Positions 23,034-33,094 are shown, counted from the stretch's first letter. The stretch: 64,000 nt of DNA from Pegea sp. RAD2-039 (GCA_034620365.1 JAQGEQ010000297.1:124001-188000); one strand, 5' to 3'. Translations and numbers: made by a program. The notes: generated from the sequence alone by a model not told the origin.

Positions 23034-23351
23034 TCATAAATCTTTGTTGCTGACATCACTACAGGTGAGATCAAACCAGAGGAGGCGTTTAATAAAATCT
23101 TTTGCCGGATCTTCACCAGAGAAACTTTTATTGCAAGATTGGTAATTGCCATTACAAGCTTGTTTAGATAAAATTGGTTTGTCATTATGATGATCATATG
23201 ACATCCATGCACTAACATTGATATCAAGATTTCGACGTACGTAAGATTTGAAAATATTGATGAAAATGTATAGATAGTTAGAATCAATGGTCTTAATAAC
23301 AAAGTAGACGAGATTGATTATTTTTCCAAAGATTTCGAAAGTTTGATTCTG
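23034..23351 (-). pseudogene. Hidden 105-codon minus-strand frame (unit 3)
   Basis: Same length and borders as 16872-17189, ending TGA at 23034-23036. Reads NVSAWMSYDHHNDKPILSK, then four Cys and KRLLWFDLTCSDVSNKDL. It differs from unit 2 at a handful of codons. Possibly the last exon of a cysteine-bearing extracellular protein. An upstream frame beginning ATG-Asp-Leu-Leu near 23400 could carry the start, but no donor joins it in frame. Confidence 0.4.
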
Positions 23352-23359
23352 CTATTTAA

Positions 23360-24300
23360 AGTCAGATGACAGAGTAATGCCGAGGTAGGCCTAAGATATT
23401 TATTAAATAATAAATCCATTTAAGGAGTATTGCTTAAAGGAATTTGCACCTGGTTCACGGGAAAAATTTATAAGATCAGACTTTTTCTTATATGATTCAA
23501 ATTAAATTATATTAACTAGATTTTAGACAACTCTGATATATTACGTTAATAAACACCACATTTAACTTTTTGTTAGCTAAACGTTTTACACTATTAAAAC
23601 ATTATTTTAAAATTATTATGATTTCTAAAAGTTTTTGTTGAAAAAAATTGTTAAACTAGTTTAATTACAATGAAAGTTTATTGCTAACACATCAAATCTG
23701 TGAAAAATTCACATGAAATGTCATCGTATTTCTTTAAGTTAAAGTTTTATATTAAGAATACTAAAATATAAAACTTTTGATTAAATGACTCATCCTGCAC
23801 ATATGTAGAATATATTGGCAGTATTTTATATGATATTTTCTACGTTGTTTTTATTATTTTTTTAAAAAAGGATTGATTTATAACTGTTCAATTACATTTT
23901 ATCTGCTTTTTGTTTCTAGATAAATATACTTTTTTACTTTATGTTGTGTTTAAAATATTCAAATATGATCTATCTTATACTTAAGCTGAAACAGGATTCT
24001 AATTTGAAAAAAACAAGTTTTAGTACTAATTCGTAGACACAACTTTCAGTTAACAATTGACAAAAATAGTGTTTGCTATTGCTAGGAATATTCTACTATA
24101 TAAACATAAGCTTTCTAAATTACATTTAGTCGTTGCAGTTATCAATATTGAAATAAATCAACAGACAAAAGTAATTAACAAAAGTCAGTAATTTACAAGC
24201 AACACATTTCAAAAATTTTTTTTAATCATCACGATAGAATTATACATTTATATAGAAAACAACTACATATCGAAATTGTAAATCGACAGAACTATTTTTA
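23360..24300. other. Spacer downstream of secreted gene copy D
   Basis: Counterpart of 7520-8460 and 17200-18130, almost identical. Plus-strand TATATAAA at 24097-24104. No complete gene. Confidence 0.45.
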
Positions 24301-24345
24301 TGATTTAATGATTATCCGTTATTCTTCTAATTAGATGCAATGGAG

Positions 24346-25160
24346 TTAGAAATTTTGTCCATTTTTAAGATTTCTGGGGTTAAAGAAGTCGTTGATTTGT
24401 CTTTCTTTATACCAGTCGTCGGTTGATTTAGTAGCTTTTCTAATTGCACCTGCTTCTGGTTCGATTACAACCTTGTTTACATTATTATCACGAAGAACTG
24501 ACGCAATATCCTCTGGGTCATTCCCTTGTTTTGTGAAGATTTTAATGAGTTCCTTTAAAGCAATCAAATAGGTGTAAAGTTAAAAGAAAAAATACAAGCT
24601 TACTTCTTTTGACAAAACATCTCCAACATTGAAATCGTCGGGAATATTATTATTTGCAGCTTCTTCTCCACTAACTGGATAAGCCTATGAAATTAAAAAA
24701 TGAAAAGATTTGTTAATTTTTGAATGATAGAAATGGAAAAAAAGCCTTCATTAAATTTATCTTACTATATATGCAGAATGTAACTGAATATAAATCAGTC
24801 GGTTAAATTAACAAACGATTGTTTTTGTAGCATTAAATACCTGACAGATTGAAATACTCATAAACATAATCATCGCCAAAATAAAGATTTTCAACAACAG
24901 CTTCATTGTTATTTTTCTAAAATAAACACAATATTATTAAAACGAAGTATAAGAGACATCATAAAACTAACTAAATACTTTCATCAAAAATAACCAAAAG
25001 ATGTTAAAAACACAACTATTAGATTCATTCTAATTCAAACATAACTCAATTATTTGCAACTTACGATTTCTAATTTCCAGGTAGAAAATAATCGTCACAA
25101 TAAGTCCAAAGATTTTTGATATAGATTTCAAAAACACTCTAATAAATTCGTATAAGAACT
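24346..25160 (-). CDS. Small secreted protein, copy D (four exons)
   Basis: Coding exons are 24841-24906, 24604-24684 and 24346-24552 (117 aa), with a 5' UTR exon from about 25160 to 25065. The signal peptide matches the other copies. The mature N-terminus differs again (SGEEAANNNIPDD). In the last exon only Tyr105 is changed, to Phe. The TATA box at 25184-25193 reads CTATATAAAG. Together the three complete copies show changes concentrated in coding exon 2. Confidence 0.82.
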
Positions 25161-25183
25161 GTACATTCTTCTTCTAGCCACTT

Positions 25184-25193
25184 CTTTATATAG
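25184..25193 (-). promoter_or_regulatory. TATA box of secreted gene copy D
   Basis: CTATATAAAG on the minus strand, at the same distance from the donor of exon 0 as in the other copies. Confidence 0.75.
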
Positions 25194-25309
25194 AAATTTA
25201 TCTCTTTTTGACAAAAAAAGAAATCTCCCTTTCTCGATGTGTAGCTGTCATTTGTCATTACTAATTGTTTCTGAAGCCTCCTGTTAGATTATTATTGTTT
25301 TAACAAAAG

Positions 25310-25405
25310 GTAAATGATTCAATTAGTCCATCGAACTCTCTATGATTCATAGTGTAATACCTTTTAAATGGTTGATTCATTTGGAAAAATAATGATTCAT
25401 TTAGT
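25310..25405. promoter_or_regulatory. TGATTCA cluster with four copies behind copy D promoter
   Basis: TGATTCA at 25315-25321, 25343-25349, 25373-25379 and 25393-25399, the densest cluster in the array. A further degraded module with TGATTCA at 25822 and 25850 lies at the array edge. Confidence 0.55.
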
Positions 25406-25949
25406 ATGACTGATAAAACGTAACTAATTATAATAAAAAAATTAAAAAATTTCGATATGAAGAGATTGTATCTCAGAAATGACTCTCTGTTGTTAAGTAT
25501 TTTATTCTTTCAATAAATGAAGCATAGAAACTGAAACTCATAAAAGTTAAAAAATTTCACTTATTTTCATAAAAAAGTTTTCAAATTTTAGAAACTGTTT
25601 AGATATTTTTAAAAAAATATCTCCACCTATGTATGTGCATATCTTTACTTGTGAGTAAGCTATTAAAAGAAAAAAGGTACTTATGCTTGATTAAATTTTT
25701 CTTAGCTTTACCTAATGTTTTTGATCAAAATATTTCTTACTTGAATTGTATCAATCATTTGTCATTATTAATTGTTGTTGAAGTTTCTTGTTTAATTCTT
25801 ATTGTTTGAACACAGGGTAAATGATTCAATTATTTAAACAAACTATTTCTGATTCATAGTGTAAGATAATATAAATGGTAGACTCATTTCGGAAAATAAT
25901 GATTTGTTTGGTATGACTGGAAAAACCTTACTAATTAAAAACGGTATTA

Positions 25950-27280
25950 GAAACTGTTAAATTGAATTCTGTAAATCTCTTTTTTATCTATTAAGGTTAC
26001 CTATATAATATACTTAGTCAAAACTGTTACAATTAAAACTTTTTTTTTAAATCATTTTTTTCAAGGCTTGTGATAAGAGAGATTATTTCAAATTTAATTC
26101 TGTGATGAGTTTTGAGATCGCTCCTTTGCCAAATAATATTTCAAATATGCAAATAATTGCAAAAATTTTAACTTTAAGGACCTTTTTGACTTTGTTACTC
26201 GTATGTTACGTTTTTATCTATGTTATACTTTTATCCAGTCTGTCGATTTTGCTCTTTCGTAGACATGAAAAATAGTTAAACAAAAATAATCCACAATTTT
26301 AAGAACTAGTTGATTTATTCTTCTGCTGTTACATTCGATTTCACAAAATAATCTCTGGTAAATACAAAAGTCGGGTATTGATTAACAATTTTATTAATTT
26401 GTTACTTCTTAAAAAAATAAACTGCAAGATTATTTCATTTGGTTGTTAACATTTTATAATAATAATTAAAAAGTTTATCACTTCTGATTTAATCTCTAGA
26501 TTTCTTAACTTGTGAATTGCTTAAAAGCTCTAAAGATTTTCGTATAGTATCTTGTTAAAGAGATTTTTTTTAATCTTTCATTATATTTTAACATAAAGAA
26601 AATATCTTCCTAATGTGATGGTAGAGATTGTAGAGTAAAATAAGAACTTATATTAAATATATTATACTCATTTTAAGATAAAACAAAATAAATATTTTTT
26701 CTAGAAGTCACTATTTATTAACAGTTTGTTTTAAAATCTGATATTAAACAAAAGTATTAAGAATTAATACAATTTATCAAAACTAATATTTTTTTGCAAT
26801 CATAATAGTTTTCTGTCGAAACATAGTTTCTTAGACTTTTGTCGGCAAAACTTTATATGTCATAAATATTAATATGACAGTTACTATACATTAAGTTAAC
26901 TGCTAGCTATGAACTGATTTAGTTAATTGTGGGTTTCAGCTTTATATAATTTACAGCTACAATGCATCCATCTTCCACTGAATTTTATTAGTTTAGTATC
27001 AATTTTTGTTTCTTATATATTTTAGCCAAATAAATATTTTCAATTGAATTAAAACATTGAATAAGAAATAATAAATAATTGAAAAGGGAACAATTTTGTC
27101 TTATTGTAAAGTTTTACCATTTTCGTAAATTTGTACTTTTTACAACTAATGCGTCATACTAGGATTAATTTTCTTTAGAAAAAGTAAAGAATCATTTATG
27201 ACTATATTGACTAAGCAATTAGTCATATTAAAAGTGCTTCCTTTTTCTTGATTCTAGCTACACATTTAAGGATAAACTTA
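25950..27280. other. Unique AT-rich region between array and 630-aa gene
   Basis: No match to the array units and no supported gene. A TATATAA followed by a nine-codon ATG frame near 26940-26990 is too short to call. Confidence 0.5.
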
Positions 27281-27289
27281 TTAAAATAT

Positions 27290-27456
27290 TGACGTCATAC
27301 CAACTAATAGGTCAGAAAACACTAGACAGATCTTAAATTTAATCATGTGTTCTTAAGTAAGGCTATTTAAATTTGTGATTAGAACAAGATTTGTTGTTTT
27401 AGTGTAAACTGAGTCAGCGATTAATTTTTTGGCTTGTTGCTACTAGTATATAAAAG
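27290..27456 (+). promoter_or_regulatory. Promoter of the 630-aa gene: TGACGTCA, TGAGTCA and TATATAAAAG
   Basis: TGACGTCA at 27290-27297, TGAGTCAGC (AP-1, half of a Maf element) at 27410-27418 and TATATAAAAG at 27447-27456. Transcription should start near 27480, giving a 5' UTR of about 105 bases. The order CRE then TATA is the same as in the small E/Q/R-rich genes, although the rest of the promoter is unrelated. Confidence 0.7.
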
Positions 27457-27587
27457 AAGTGGTACTCATTCACATCAACTCATTTTATAAAATACAGGTT
27501 TTCATCAAATAAGTTCTTTCAAAGAAAACAGCCTACTGAGGTTTTAAGTAAAATCTAGAGAATTAGAGTTAGCTTCACTACAACAAA

Positions 27588-29480
27588 ATGAAACGCAGTG
27601 GTTGTCAAACACGACAACAAAGTCTTTCTGAAAGAGTAACCAGAAGATCTCTTCGACTACAGAAAATGAATGAAGATGGAGAAAAAGAAAGAAAAATTCG
27701 ACGACAAGACGCTTCACACTACGGTCGAGAAGATACTCAAATTCAACAACAGCAACAACAACAAGAACGAGAAAATAAAATCCGTCTAGACCAGCAAAAG
27801 CATCAGAAAGAAAAATTTTGTAAACAACAAGAAAGAACTCATCGGTTGCCGCCGAAACAAGAAGAAAAAGAACGTCGTCGACGACAGGAAGAAGAAAAGT
27901 GCGTTAAGCATCAAGAAGAAAGACGACGTGAAGAGGAACAAATAAAAGCTGCTCGTCGAAAACAAGAAGAATGGCGTCGTCAGATCAAACAACAGCAAGA
28001 AAAAGAACTTCAGTGTGCGATTCAAAAACACCGAGAAAATCTTGATGCAAAACGAAAAGAAAGATTAGAGAAAAGTCATCAAAAGCAACAAGAAGAAACT
28101 ATTCGTCGACAGCAAGAGATAAAACGCAATCAAGAAAAGCAGCAAAAAACGCTTAATCAAAAACAAATCGAAAAAAATTCTCGGGAGCAAAAACAGAAGA
28201 ATCTTTACGAAAATCAAGAAAGAAAATTTCGGTTGCCGCCAAAGCAGGAAGAAAAAGAAAAGCGTCGTCGACAAAAAGAAGAAAATGTATTTCAGCAACA
28301 GAAACAAAAACTTCAACAAGAACAAACATTTCGTCAACAGCAAGAAGAAAAACGACGTCAGCAATTGCAAGACGAAGCGCTTTGTAGACAATTAGAAAAA
28401 GTAAATATTCAAGAACAACAACGAAAAGAAAAACTTTCACAAGAGCAAAAACATCAACAACAAAAGAATCAGTATAAGACAGAAAAAATCCGATTTAGAC
28501 AACCCCCAAAACAAGAAGAAAAAGAAAGGCGTCGTCGAGAAGAAGAAGAAATTACTCGTCAGCAACAGAAAGAAAAGCGAAATCAGCAACAGCAACAGGA
28601 AGGGTTTTGTCGACAAATAAAAAAAAGAGATTTTCAAGAGCAGCAACAACGAACACAAAAACAGCAGCAGCTAATAGTTCAGAATGAAACAAAAAAAATA
28701 CCATTTAGACTACCACCAAAACAAGAAGAAAATGAACGGCGTCGTCGAGAAGAACAAGAACTTATTCATCAGCAGCAGAAAGAAAAGCGTCTTCAAAAAC
28801 AACAGCAAGAAAAAATTTTTCGTCAAGAGCAAGAAGAAAAACAAGAAACGCTTCGTCGACAACAAGAAGAAAGAAATATTCAACAACGGCAATTACAAAA
28901 ACAGAAGCAACAAACAGCTCAGTTTCAAGCAGAAAAAATAGGATTTCAATTGCAACCAAAACAAGAAGAAGTAGAACAGCGTCGTCGACAACAACAACAA
29001 GAAATTTGTCGACAGCTAAAGCAAGAAAAATTTGTTCAAACGATAAAACTGCGAGAATTTTATCGTCGCAAACAATTAGATACACTAAAAGACCAACAAA
29101 TACAGCAAGACAAGCAGCGACAGTTACAGGAAAAAGCCCGTACTGCAAAGCAAGAAAGAGAACGAAAACAACAAGAACAATTACAACGACAACAAGAAAA
29201 AAAACAACGACTGCGTCAACAAAAAGAAAAGGAAGAAAGACAAAATGAACGTGTTTTTAAATTTTTGGAACAACAAGCTCTAATAAATCGACATCAGCGA
29301 GAATTGAGAGAAGAGCAACAAAAAGAGCAACAAAAACAGGAAAAACTCAGGCAAGAAGAGCGACGACTTTATTTGCAAAAACAGAATAAAGAAAGAAATC
29401 GTTTGAGAAACCTAGAAAGAAGTCGAATTCGAAGAGAGAACAAAAAATCTCGAAACAAGGAAACAACAAAAGAAGACTAG
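27588..29480 (+). CDS. Trichohyalin-like E/Q/R/K-rich repeat protein, 630 aa
   Basis: Single long exon. The start MKRSGCQTRQQ follows a canonical TATA promoter and is the first ATG of the frame. Residues 1-50 are basic and not repetitive. A Gln run lies at about 53-59. A repeated motif of the type FRLPPKQEEKERRRR begins at residues 85, 214, 303, 373 and 453, separated by 70-129 residues of Gln/Glu/Arg/Lys with predicted helix or coiled coil. The last 100 residues are Arg/Lys/Glu-rich. There are few Cys and no signal peptide or membrane segment. Poly(A) signals lie at 29534-29539 and 29679-29684. Composition recalls trichohyalin and other cross-linked cytoplasmic matrix proteins, but low complexity makes homology unsafe. 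It probably belongs with the array genes by composition, promoter and position. Confidence 0.85.
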   Translation: MKRSGCQTRQQSLSERVTRRSLRLQKMNEDGEKERKIRRQDASHYGREDTQIQQQQQQQERENKIRLDQQKHQKEKFCKQQERTHRLPPKQEEKERRRRQEEEKCVKHQEERRREEEQIKAARRKQEEWRRQIKQQQEKELQCAIQKHRENLDAKRKERLEKSHQKQQEETIRRQQEIKRNQEKQQKTLNQKQIEKNSREQKQKNLYENQERKFRLPPKQEEKEKRRRQKEENVFQQQKQKLQQEQTFRQQQEEKRRQQLQDEALCRQLEKVNIQEQQRKEKLSQEQKHQQQKNQYKTEKIRFRQPPKQEEKERRRREEEEITRQQQKEKRNQQQQQEGFCRQIKKRDFQEQQQRTQKQQQLIVQNETKKIPFRLPPKQEENERRRREEQELIHQQQKEKRLQKQQQEKIFRQEQEEKQETLRRQQEERNIQQRQLQKQKQQTAQFQAEKIGFQLQPKQEEVEQRRRQQQQEICRQLKQEKFVQTIKLREFYRRKQLDTLKDQQIQQDKQRQLQEKARTAKQERERKQQEQLQRQQEKKQRLRQQKEKEERQNERVFKFLEQQALINRHQRELREEQQKEQQKQEKLRQEERRLYLQKQNKERNRLRNLERSRIRRENKKSRNKETTKED

Positions 29481-29533
29481 CTGTCGACAAGTTGAAAAAA
29501 ATAAGATACGATGAATTTAACTAGTAGTAGGAA

Positions 29534-29684
29534 AATAAAACAGAACTTGTTTCTATTTATTCCAAATGAAATTTTATAACCAATCAGCTGAATTTTAATT
29601 AAAATTTAAGTATATCTGATTATCTATTATATCTGTTCATTTAATGTAAATATTTTCTGGTGCTTTTATATAATTTGTAATAAA
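29534..29684 (+). terminator. Two polyadenylation signals of the 630-aa gene
   Basis: AATAAA at 29534-29539 and 29679-29684, 54 and 199 bp after the stop. The second is followed by a T-rich and TG-rich stretch, typical of a cleavage site. Confidence 0.6.
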
Positions 29685-29699
29685 TTGTTTTTTGTATGT

Positions 29700-30830
29700 T
29701 GGTTTGTCTTAGTTTTTGTAAGTAGTAAAACAACAAAGAATGATATAGTTTTGTAATTATTTTTGAAATTAAAAAAAAACATTTTAAGAAATTATTTCAA
29801 AGTTTTAAAAGACTTAACATGTCTTATTAAAAGAAACCACTAGAAATCTAAACTGGAAAGCCCTTTTTAACTGTTCTCATTATCATCGAATTTATTACAT
29901 CAAAGTTTAAATACTACATTCATTTGTAATCTAAAAACTTAGTAAGCTATATGGTTTAATGTTTGATTTGATGATGACTCGGCTTTTATTATTTTAATTT
30001 TTTTGGGATTTCGCAGTTCATAATCAAAAAATACTTTGGTGAAATCAATTTGTCATCTACCAGGAATAAATACTAAATAGAAGATTTATACAATAAAAAA
30101 AAAACTAATCAAAAACTATAATTTCTTCAAATTTTTTTTAAAGTAACTAATATAATTTAATGAAAAGTTTCTTGAAAAGTAGTTTCTAGCTTACAAACTC
30201 TAATTTAAATTTAAATTATTTCCTTAAAGTCAAAGTATTTAATACTATATTATAATAGTACTATTCAAACTAGACAATATCATAACTACGATTTGGTTCG
30301 ATTTTATTTGAAATGAATTAGGTCATTTACTTATTTTATTAACACATAAGCTGCACTGATATTTAATAAAAAATTGAGATTTGTCAACTCAATAATCTCT
30401 TTTATTATCAGTTACAATCTTTAAAAGAACAAGTTTTACAGCTGCAAAAAAGTTAGAATATGTTTTCAACTATAGTTTCCTTTAACTTGTGTTTTTAATA
30501 GATCATATGACAATCAATTGGCCCTTTAGAACAATTCTTTAACAAAGCTTACTGTATAAATAAAAGGGATATGTTTATACATCACTAATTAAAAAAAGCT
30601 ATTTCAAATACAGCACTAATTTAATATATCAAACCTAAAATAAGGAATCTTTCATGCATTTTATTTTGAAACCACAATGTCCCTAAGCTATAAGAAAAAC
30701 TCTAAGTCCATAAATTTTAACAGTTTTTTTTCGTTTACAAATACTCATTTTTGTTTATTATTTGTTTTTATTAAAGTATGAAACTTAAATATATTTGAAA
30801 AGCGACTATTTAAACAGCGTTTATACAAGC
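29700..30830. other. AT-rich region, nothing found
   Basis: No supported gene, no match to the array and no clear match to the repeat modules further right. Confidence 0.5.
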
Positions 30831-30837
30831 AGAAACT

Positions 30838-30909
30838 GTCTCCATAGCTAAATGGTAAACAGCGCTGCCTAAAAAGCAAACGAGCCGGGTTCAACTCCTG
30901 GGTGGGGCA
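30838..30909 (+). ncRNA. tRNA-derived sequence (tRNA pseudogene or SINE head)
   Basis: A box TAGCTAAATGG at 30845-30855 and B box GGTTCAACTCC at 30888-30898 both match the RNA polymerase III consensus perfectly, at tRNA-like spacing. A T arm (CCGGG/CCTGG) and D arm (GCT/AGC) can form. The acceptor stem needs a shifted CTCCAT/GTGGGG pairing with G-U pairs. The anticodon arm has only three pairs around a CTAAAAA loop. No intact tRNA is likely. A short CAACAAAATGTTGTTG inverted repeat follows at about 30998-31014. Confidence 0.65.
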
Positions 30910-30914
30910 AAGTT

Positions 30915-31520
30915 AGTATTAAACCCTTACCAGGTGGCAAACATCTCTTCAAACCGCAGAAACTTCAAAATATTCTCAAATAGTCTCAAAAAACCACAAC
31001 AAAATGTTGTTGTGTAACCATTTTACTAAAATTGTTTTGAAATAATAATACCAAGAAATATATTTTTTCAATTTTTCATTAACTGTTTTCAGTTATTGCC
31101 AAAATTCCGAATTACCACTACAATATAGTTATAAACTTTTGAAAGTTAAACAAAACATATATTATGATAGTTTTCAGTATTAGTTTAAATAATTAGTTAT
31201 TTAAAAATAACTTCTAGTAGATATTCTTTAAAGCGAATTTCAAAAACCTCATCATCTGTAAAAATATTGCTTCGAACAAAGTTTTCTTAAATACTTAATT
31301 AGTGATTTCAATTAGCTTTTTATGAAAGAAAAAGTAAGTTTTATATTATTCCTGAAAAAATTGAAGCTTTTATAAATTTTTGCTATGATTAAAATTAACA
31401 AAATAAACAAATTATCTCATTTTCAATTTCATAAATTACAGCAAAACTAAGTTAATATAATAATCAGTGATTATAGTTGCACCACTAAAACCAAGAAATC
31501 CCTGTTTTTCTGATGAGTCG
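30915..31520. other. Sequence after the tRNA-like element
   Basis: Possibly the body of a SINE for the first 100 bp, but no second copy is visible in this window to prove it. Otherwise AT-rich with no gene. Confidence 0.35.
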
Positions 31521-31527
31521 TTTAATT

Positions 31528-31770
31528 TTAGCTTTCAGTATTATGGCCAATGCCTGCAGAAGTAGCTTGAACAGGTAAGTTGCTTAAGATTGGAACGACA
31601 AAACTATTTTTAGAATGTGTTTAATTCAGAAATATTTCTTTGCTAACAGTAGGCTTGTACTAAATAAAATAGTCTGCCTAAATTTTTCTCTTTATAAAAG
31701 CTCATTGTTTATTTTTCTGGTTAGATTTGACCATTTGTGTGTTGCGCAATCATTTATTATTAGTATTAAT
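31528..31770 (+). repeat. P module copy 1 (TATA-bearing repeat)
   Basis: First of nine copies. Shared order: CAGTATTATGGCCAA, a CCTGC...AACAGGTA hairpin, GTACGATAAGACTA, GGTAGTCTTGT, TTTATAAAAGC and TTGCGCAATC. The last matches the C/EBP-type palindrome RTTGCGCAAY at about 31743-31752. A promoter role is an inference. Confidence 0.65.
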
Positions 31771-31899
31771 GAAACATTATTCTTGGATAGACTTTCTACT
31801 TAGTATAAACCAATGGTGTCTAGTTCTTCTTAACCAAAATATGTTAGTGGGTAGTACATATGTATACTAGAGGTTATACTTTAATGGTTAAAGATGAAA

Positions 31900-32145
31900 A
31901 GGTTATGCTTTCGTCTTTTTATCAAAAAATCATTGCAGGCTCTCCTGTAAACCAAACATGATCAGTTTGATTATACATGAATGAGCAGGTTTATGTTTAA
32001 ATACAATTACGTTTGCAAAGTTTAGTCTTAGAGAAGTAGAAGAGAATGACAAGGAATGAACCATGGTACAATTTTCGATACATATAATGATATCACATAC
32101 TAAAAAGCGATTGTTTTTATTAAACAAATGGTTAAACATTCTTTA
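31900..32145 (+). repeat. Diverged flank module
   Basis: Resembles 58575-58790 and 63195-63410 (forward), and 36720-36900, 46000-46150 and 53890-54050 (inverted). A minus-strand frame of 69 codons lies here but is not kept in the other copies, so I treat it as repeat and not a gene. Confidence 0.5.
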
Positions 32146-32559
32146 AAAATAATTTATCTTTTTCCATTTAATTCAGTGACATTTTAATGGTTTTTGTAAA
32201 CATTTTTAGATATAAGAAAATGCCTAAAAGACATAACCTCTAGGATGGTTATTTTAAATTTGTATTTGGCTTTGTATAGCTTTCACCCTAAATTACTTTA
32301 GTTAATCGAATTTTTATAGCGTTTATTAAGTATTTCTTTTTTGAAAATTAAAACAACTGCTGATTTAGACTTAGTTTTCGTTTTACATTTACAATGAATT
32401 TTATTTGTAAAAGCAATTGGACAAAATAAGACTGGTTTTCATTTCATGTAGTTCTAATTTACAAAAGTTTGGGAAAAATTTACAAAAGTTTTGAAAATTA
32501 AAGACACTTAGGTTAGTAAAATCTCAGACAGCTAAGACTCAAACAAACTACAGGTTATT

Positions 32560-33090
32560 TTATTTTTAAGTTGCTAAGCAACATTATTATATTTGATATT
32601 TGTTTTGATCACCATCAACTTAAAAGATATATGATAAATTATGGCCATAAGACAGATAGTATTGAAGAACTATACAATTGTACAATCATTTGATTCAGCT
32701 ATGTAACATTTCCAAACATAGATTTTCAATCTTTTTTATCAAAGTTTAGGAACTTATAAATATAAATATTTAGAAACATCAACAGAAAACAATAAAATCA
32801 CCTTACTTTAACAAGTAACATCCTGAATGAAGAACAAAACATTAACAATGTCAAAGTTATGCTTTGGTAGAAATCATAATAATTTAATACTTTCTTATAT
32901 AGTTTATTTTCAAGTAAAGCTGGTTTCTTTATATAAAATCAAACTTTGTTTACTTTTAAGTTCTATTTTAGAAGATGAAAAATAAAGAAACTTATTCCAT
33001 TTCTAACAAATATTTAAGCTGTTTAACTTTTTTTGATAAAATGTCTAATGTAAAAGAAGCAAAAGATGAAAAGATTATTTGACTAATGTA
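32560..33090 (+). repeat. T module, forward copy
   Basis: Matches 40780-41140 in the same orientation and 54580-55010 inverted (shared words CCAGATAGTATTAAAGAACTA and CAGCTATGTAA). No coding signal. Confidence 0.55.
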
Positions 33091-33094
33091 TATC

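Larger units (their letters stand above)
18727..24886. repeat. Tandem array unit 3 (6160 bp), single-gene form
   Basis: Same order as units 1 and 2 but with only one E/Q/R-rich gene (e), followed by the hidden-frame segment and secreted gene copy D. The part around gene e is clearly more diverged from units 1 and 2 than the part around the secreted gene, which is almost identical. The simplest reading is that this is the layout before the gene-bearing half-unit doubled. Secondary loss by unequal crossing-over is the alternative. Confidence 0.9.
24887..25950. repeat. Truncated fourth unit and array edge
   Basis: Begins with the same secreted-gene first exon, 5' UTR exon and TATA box, then a TGATTCA cluster. 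Homology fades near 25620. A second short fragment with the same TGATTCA module follows at about 25745-25950. No E/Q/R-rich gene is present. This marks the right edge of the array; sequence beyond it shows no match to the units. Confidence 0.85.

Noticed and set aside
1-25950. CRISPR-like or satellite array
   Set aside because: Repeats are kilobases long and contain genes. No short direct repeats with unique spacers are present.
26935-27060. TATATAA, short ATG frame and AATAAA in a row
   Set aside because: Only nine codons, and such words are expected by chance at this AT content.
27786-29148. Several long open frames on the minus strand and in other frames across the 630-aa gene
   Set aside because: They are shadows: the CAA/GAA/CGT-rich coding sequence has no stops in other frames. 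Their translations are Leu/Phe-rich low complexity with no promoter.
30838-30909. Functional tRNA gene
   Set aside because: The anticodon stem has only three pairs, the acceptor stem is shifted, and the apparent anticodon AAA would be unusual.
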